A stretch of DNA of 5,101 bases. Origin: Nanobdellota archaeon (GTDB lineage: Archaea; Nanobdellota; Nanobdellia; Pacearchaeales; GW2011-AR1). The position numbers and the translations under genes are program-made. The DNA lies in the NCBI GenBank assembly GCA_018821425.1, contig JAHJMH010000038.1, positions 1 to 5,101 of the forward strand. Direction: 5' to 3'. Under the pieces are notes generated by a model. It did not search any database. It was not told the origin of the DNA and was given only the letters and a program-made list of their open reading frames with translations. Each line of letters opens with the position of its first letter. Position 1 is the first letter of the stretch. Below, piece after piece: positions 4,486-5,101 of the stretch.

Positions 4486-5101
4486 ATGTTAGTAAAACAA
4501 GAATTGCTCGGAAAAATAAGGGACTACTTTGACCTTAATATTTATGAAACAAAAGTTTGGTTAGCTTTGCTTGGGAAAGGCGTTGCGTCTGCCGGACAAA
4601 TTGCGGAAATCTCGAGAGTTCCTCGTTCAAGAACCTACGATGTTTTAGAGAGCCTCGAGAAAAAAGGATTCGCGATTGTAAAATTAGGAAAGCCCGTTAA
4701 GTATATCGGCGTCAAGCCGCACATGGTTCTTGAAAAACTGAAGAACAATGTGAAACAGGAAGCCGAGGAAAAGATGGTAACGCTTTCAAACCTTAGAAGC
4801 ACAGACGAGTTCGCGAAGCTTGAGGAATACTATCGAGAAGGATTGAACCCGGTGAAAAAAGAAGAGCTCTCCGCGGCACTGAAAGGAAAATCGAACATTT
4901 CAAACTACCTTAGAGAAATAATCCAGAATGCAGAAAAAGAAGTTATAATTTGCACAAATGCTGAAGACATGAGTTCAAAGATGAAACTTTTCCAGCAGAC
5001 AATTGCAATTCTCGTGAAGTCGGACATAAAAATAAAAATCGCACTTTCAGGCGACGAAAAACTCATAAAGGGAATAGGCACTGCGCTTAAAATAAAAATC
5101 A
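4486..5101 (+). CDS. TrmB-family transcriptional regulator (partial, 3' end outside window)
   Basis: The frame starts with ATG at 4486 and is open to the window edge (205 codons, no stop). Residues about 12-80 form a TrmB-type winged helix. LNIYETKVWLALL is the first helix, ASAGQIAEISRVPRSRTYDV holds the helix-turn-helix with the PRSRTYDVL recognition helix, and LEKKGFAIVKLGKPVKYIGV forms the wing. A charged helical segment (about 82-120) would serve as linker and dimer coiled coil. From about 133, GKSNISNYLREIIQNAEKEVIICTN begins the phospholipase D-like effector fold seen in TrmB-like proteins, continued by a strand pair around 181-187. Family members repress or activate sugar and central metabolism genes in archaea after binding a small ligand. 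Its ligand cannot be deduced here. The gene sits 1 nt after the unknown acidic protein gene, so it may regulate the shared promoter at 4149. Confidence 0.92.
   Translation, partial: MLVKQELLGKIRDYFDLNIYETKVWLALLGKGVASAGQIAEISRVPRSRTYDVLESLEKKGFAIVKLGKPVKYIGVKPHMVLEKLKNNVKQEAEEKMVTLSNLRSTDEFAKLEEYYREGLNPVKKEELSAALKGKSNISNYLREIIQNAEKEVIICTNAEDMSSKMKLFQQTIAILVKSDIKIKIALSGDEKLIKGIGTALKIKI

Noticed and set aside
1..5101. CRISPR array, tRNA/rRNA gene, insertion sequence or defence cassette
   Set aside because: I saw no regularly spaced repeats, cloverleaf-like segments, transposase-like frames or long terminal inverted repeats. The genes are mostly housekeeping plus two small unknowns.

Overview
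The window reads as a moderately A+T-rich, gene-dense archaeal chromosome segment. The archaeal assignment rests on four things: a 20S proteasome beta subunit with a short autocleaved propeptide, an archaeal KH-MBL-beta-CASP nuclease (aCPSF1/FttA), a TrmB-type regulator, and promoters with archaeal TATA/BRE boxes about 26 nt upstream of start codons that lack Shine-Dalgarno sites (leaderless mRNAs). Sequence style and compactness would fit a DPANN lineage such as Woesearchaeota or Pacearchaeota, but this is an impression, not a demonstrated placement. Every recognisable gene lies on the + strand.

Left part (1-2851): the C-terminal 50 codons of a Rad50/SMC-type ATPase are followed by psmB (proteasome beta) and the gene for aCPSF1, the nuclease that forms transcript 3' ends. 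All catalytic residues of the proteasome subunit and all metal-binding motifs of the nuclease are present. The two genes are separated by an 82-nt gap that seems to hold a separate promoter.

Middle (2852-4184): a 102-nt intergenic gap carries a G+C-richer structured element, made of a 6-bp direct repeat plus two mutually exclusive stem-loops, ending at a TATA box. Next comes a two-gene unit with a 4-nt ATGA stop/start overlap. It encodes a 69-residue two-helix membrane protein with a striking W-R-G-x-W-G-L-M-D-x-Y-L-F-P signature, and a nine-helix presenilin/signal-peptide-peptidase-like intramembrane aspartyl protease (YD, GxGD and PAx motifs). A T-rich tract follows the protease gene.

Right part (4185-5101): a strong BRE/TATA promoter drives a leaderless acidic 99-residue protein of unknown function. 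It is followed after 1 nt by the 5' part of a TrmB-family regulator, which runs off the window. The most original lead is the small membrane protein coupled to the presenilin-like protease, a possible partner, regulator or substrate. The structured intergenic element and the unknown-protein/TrmB pair come next.
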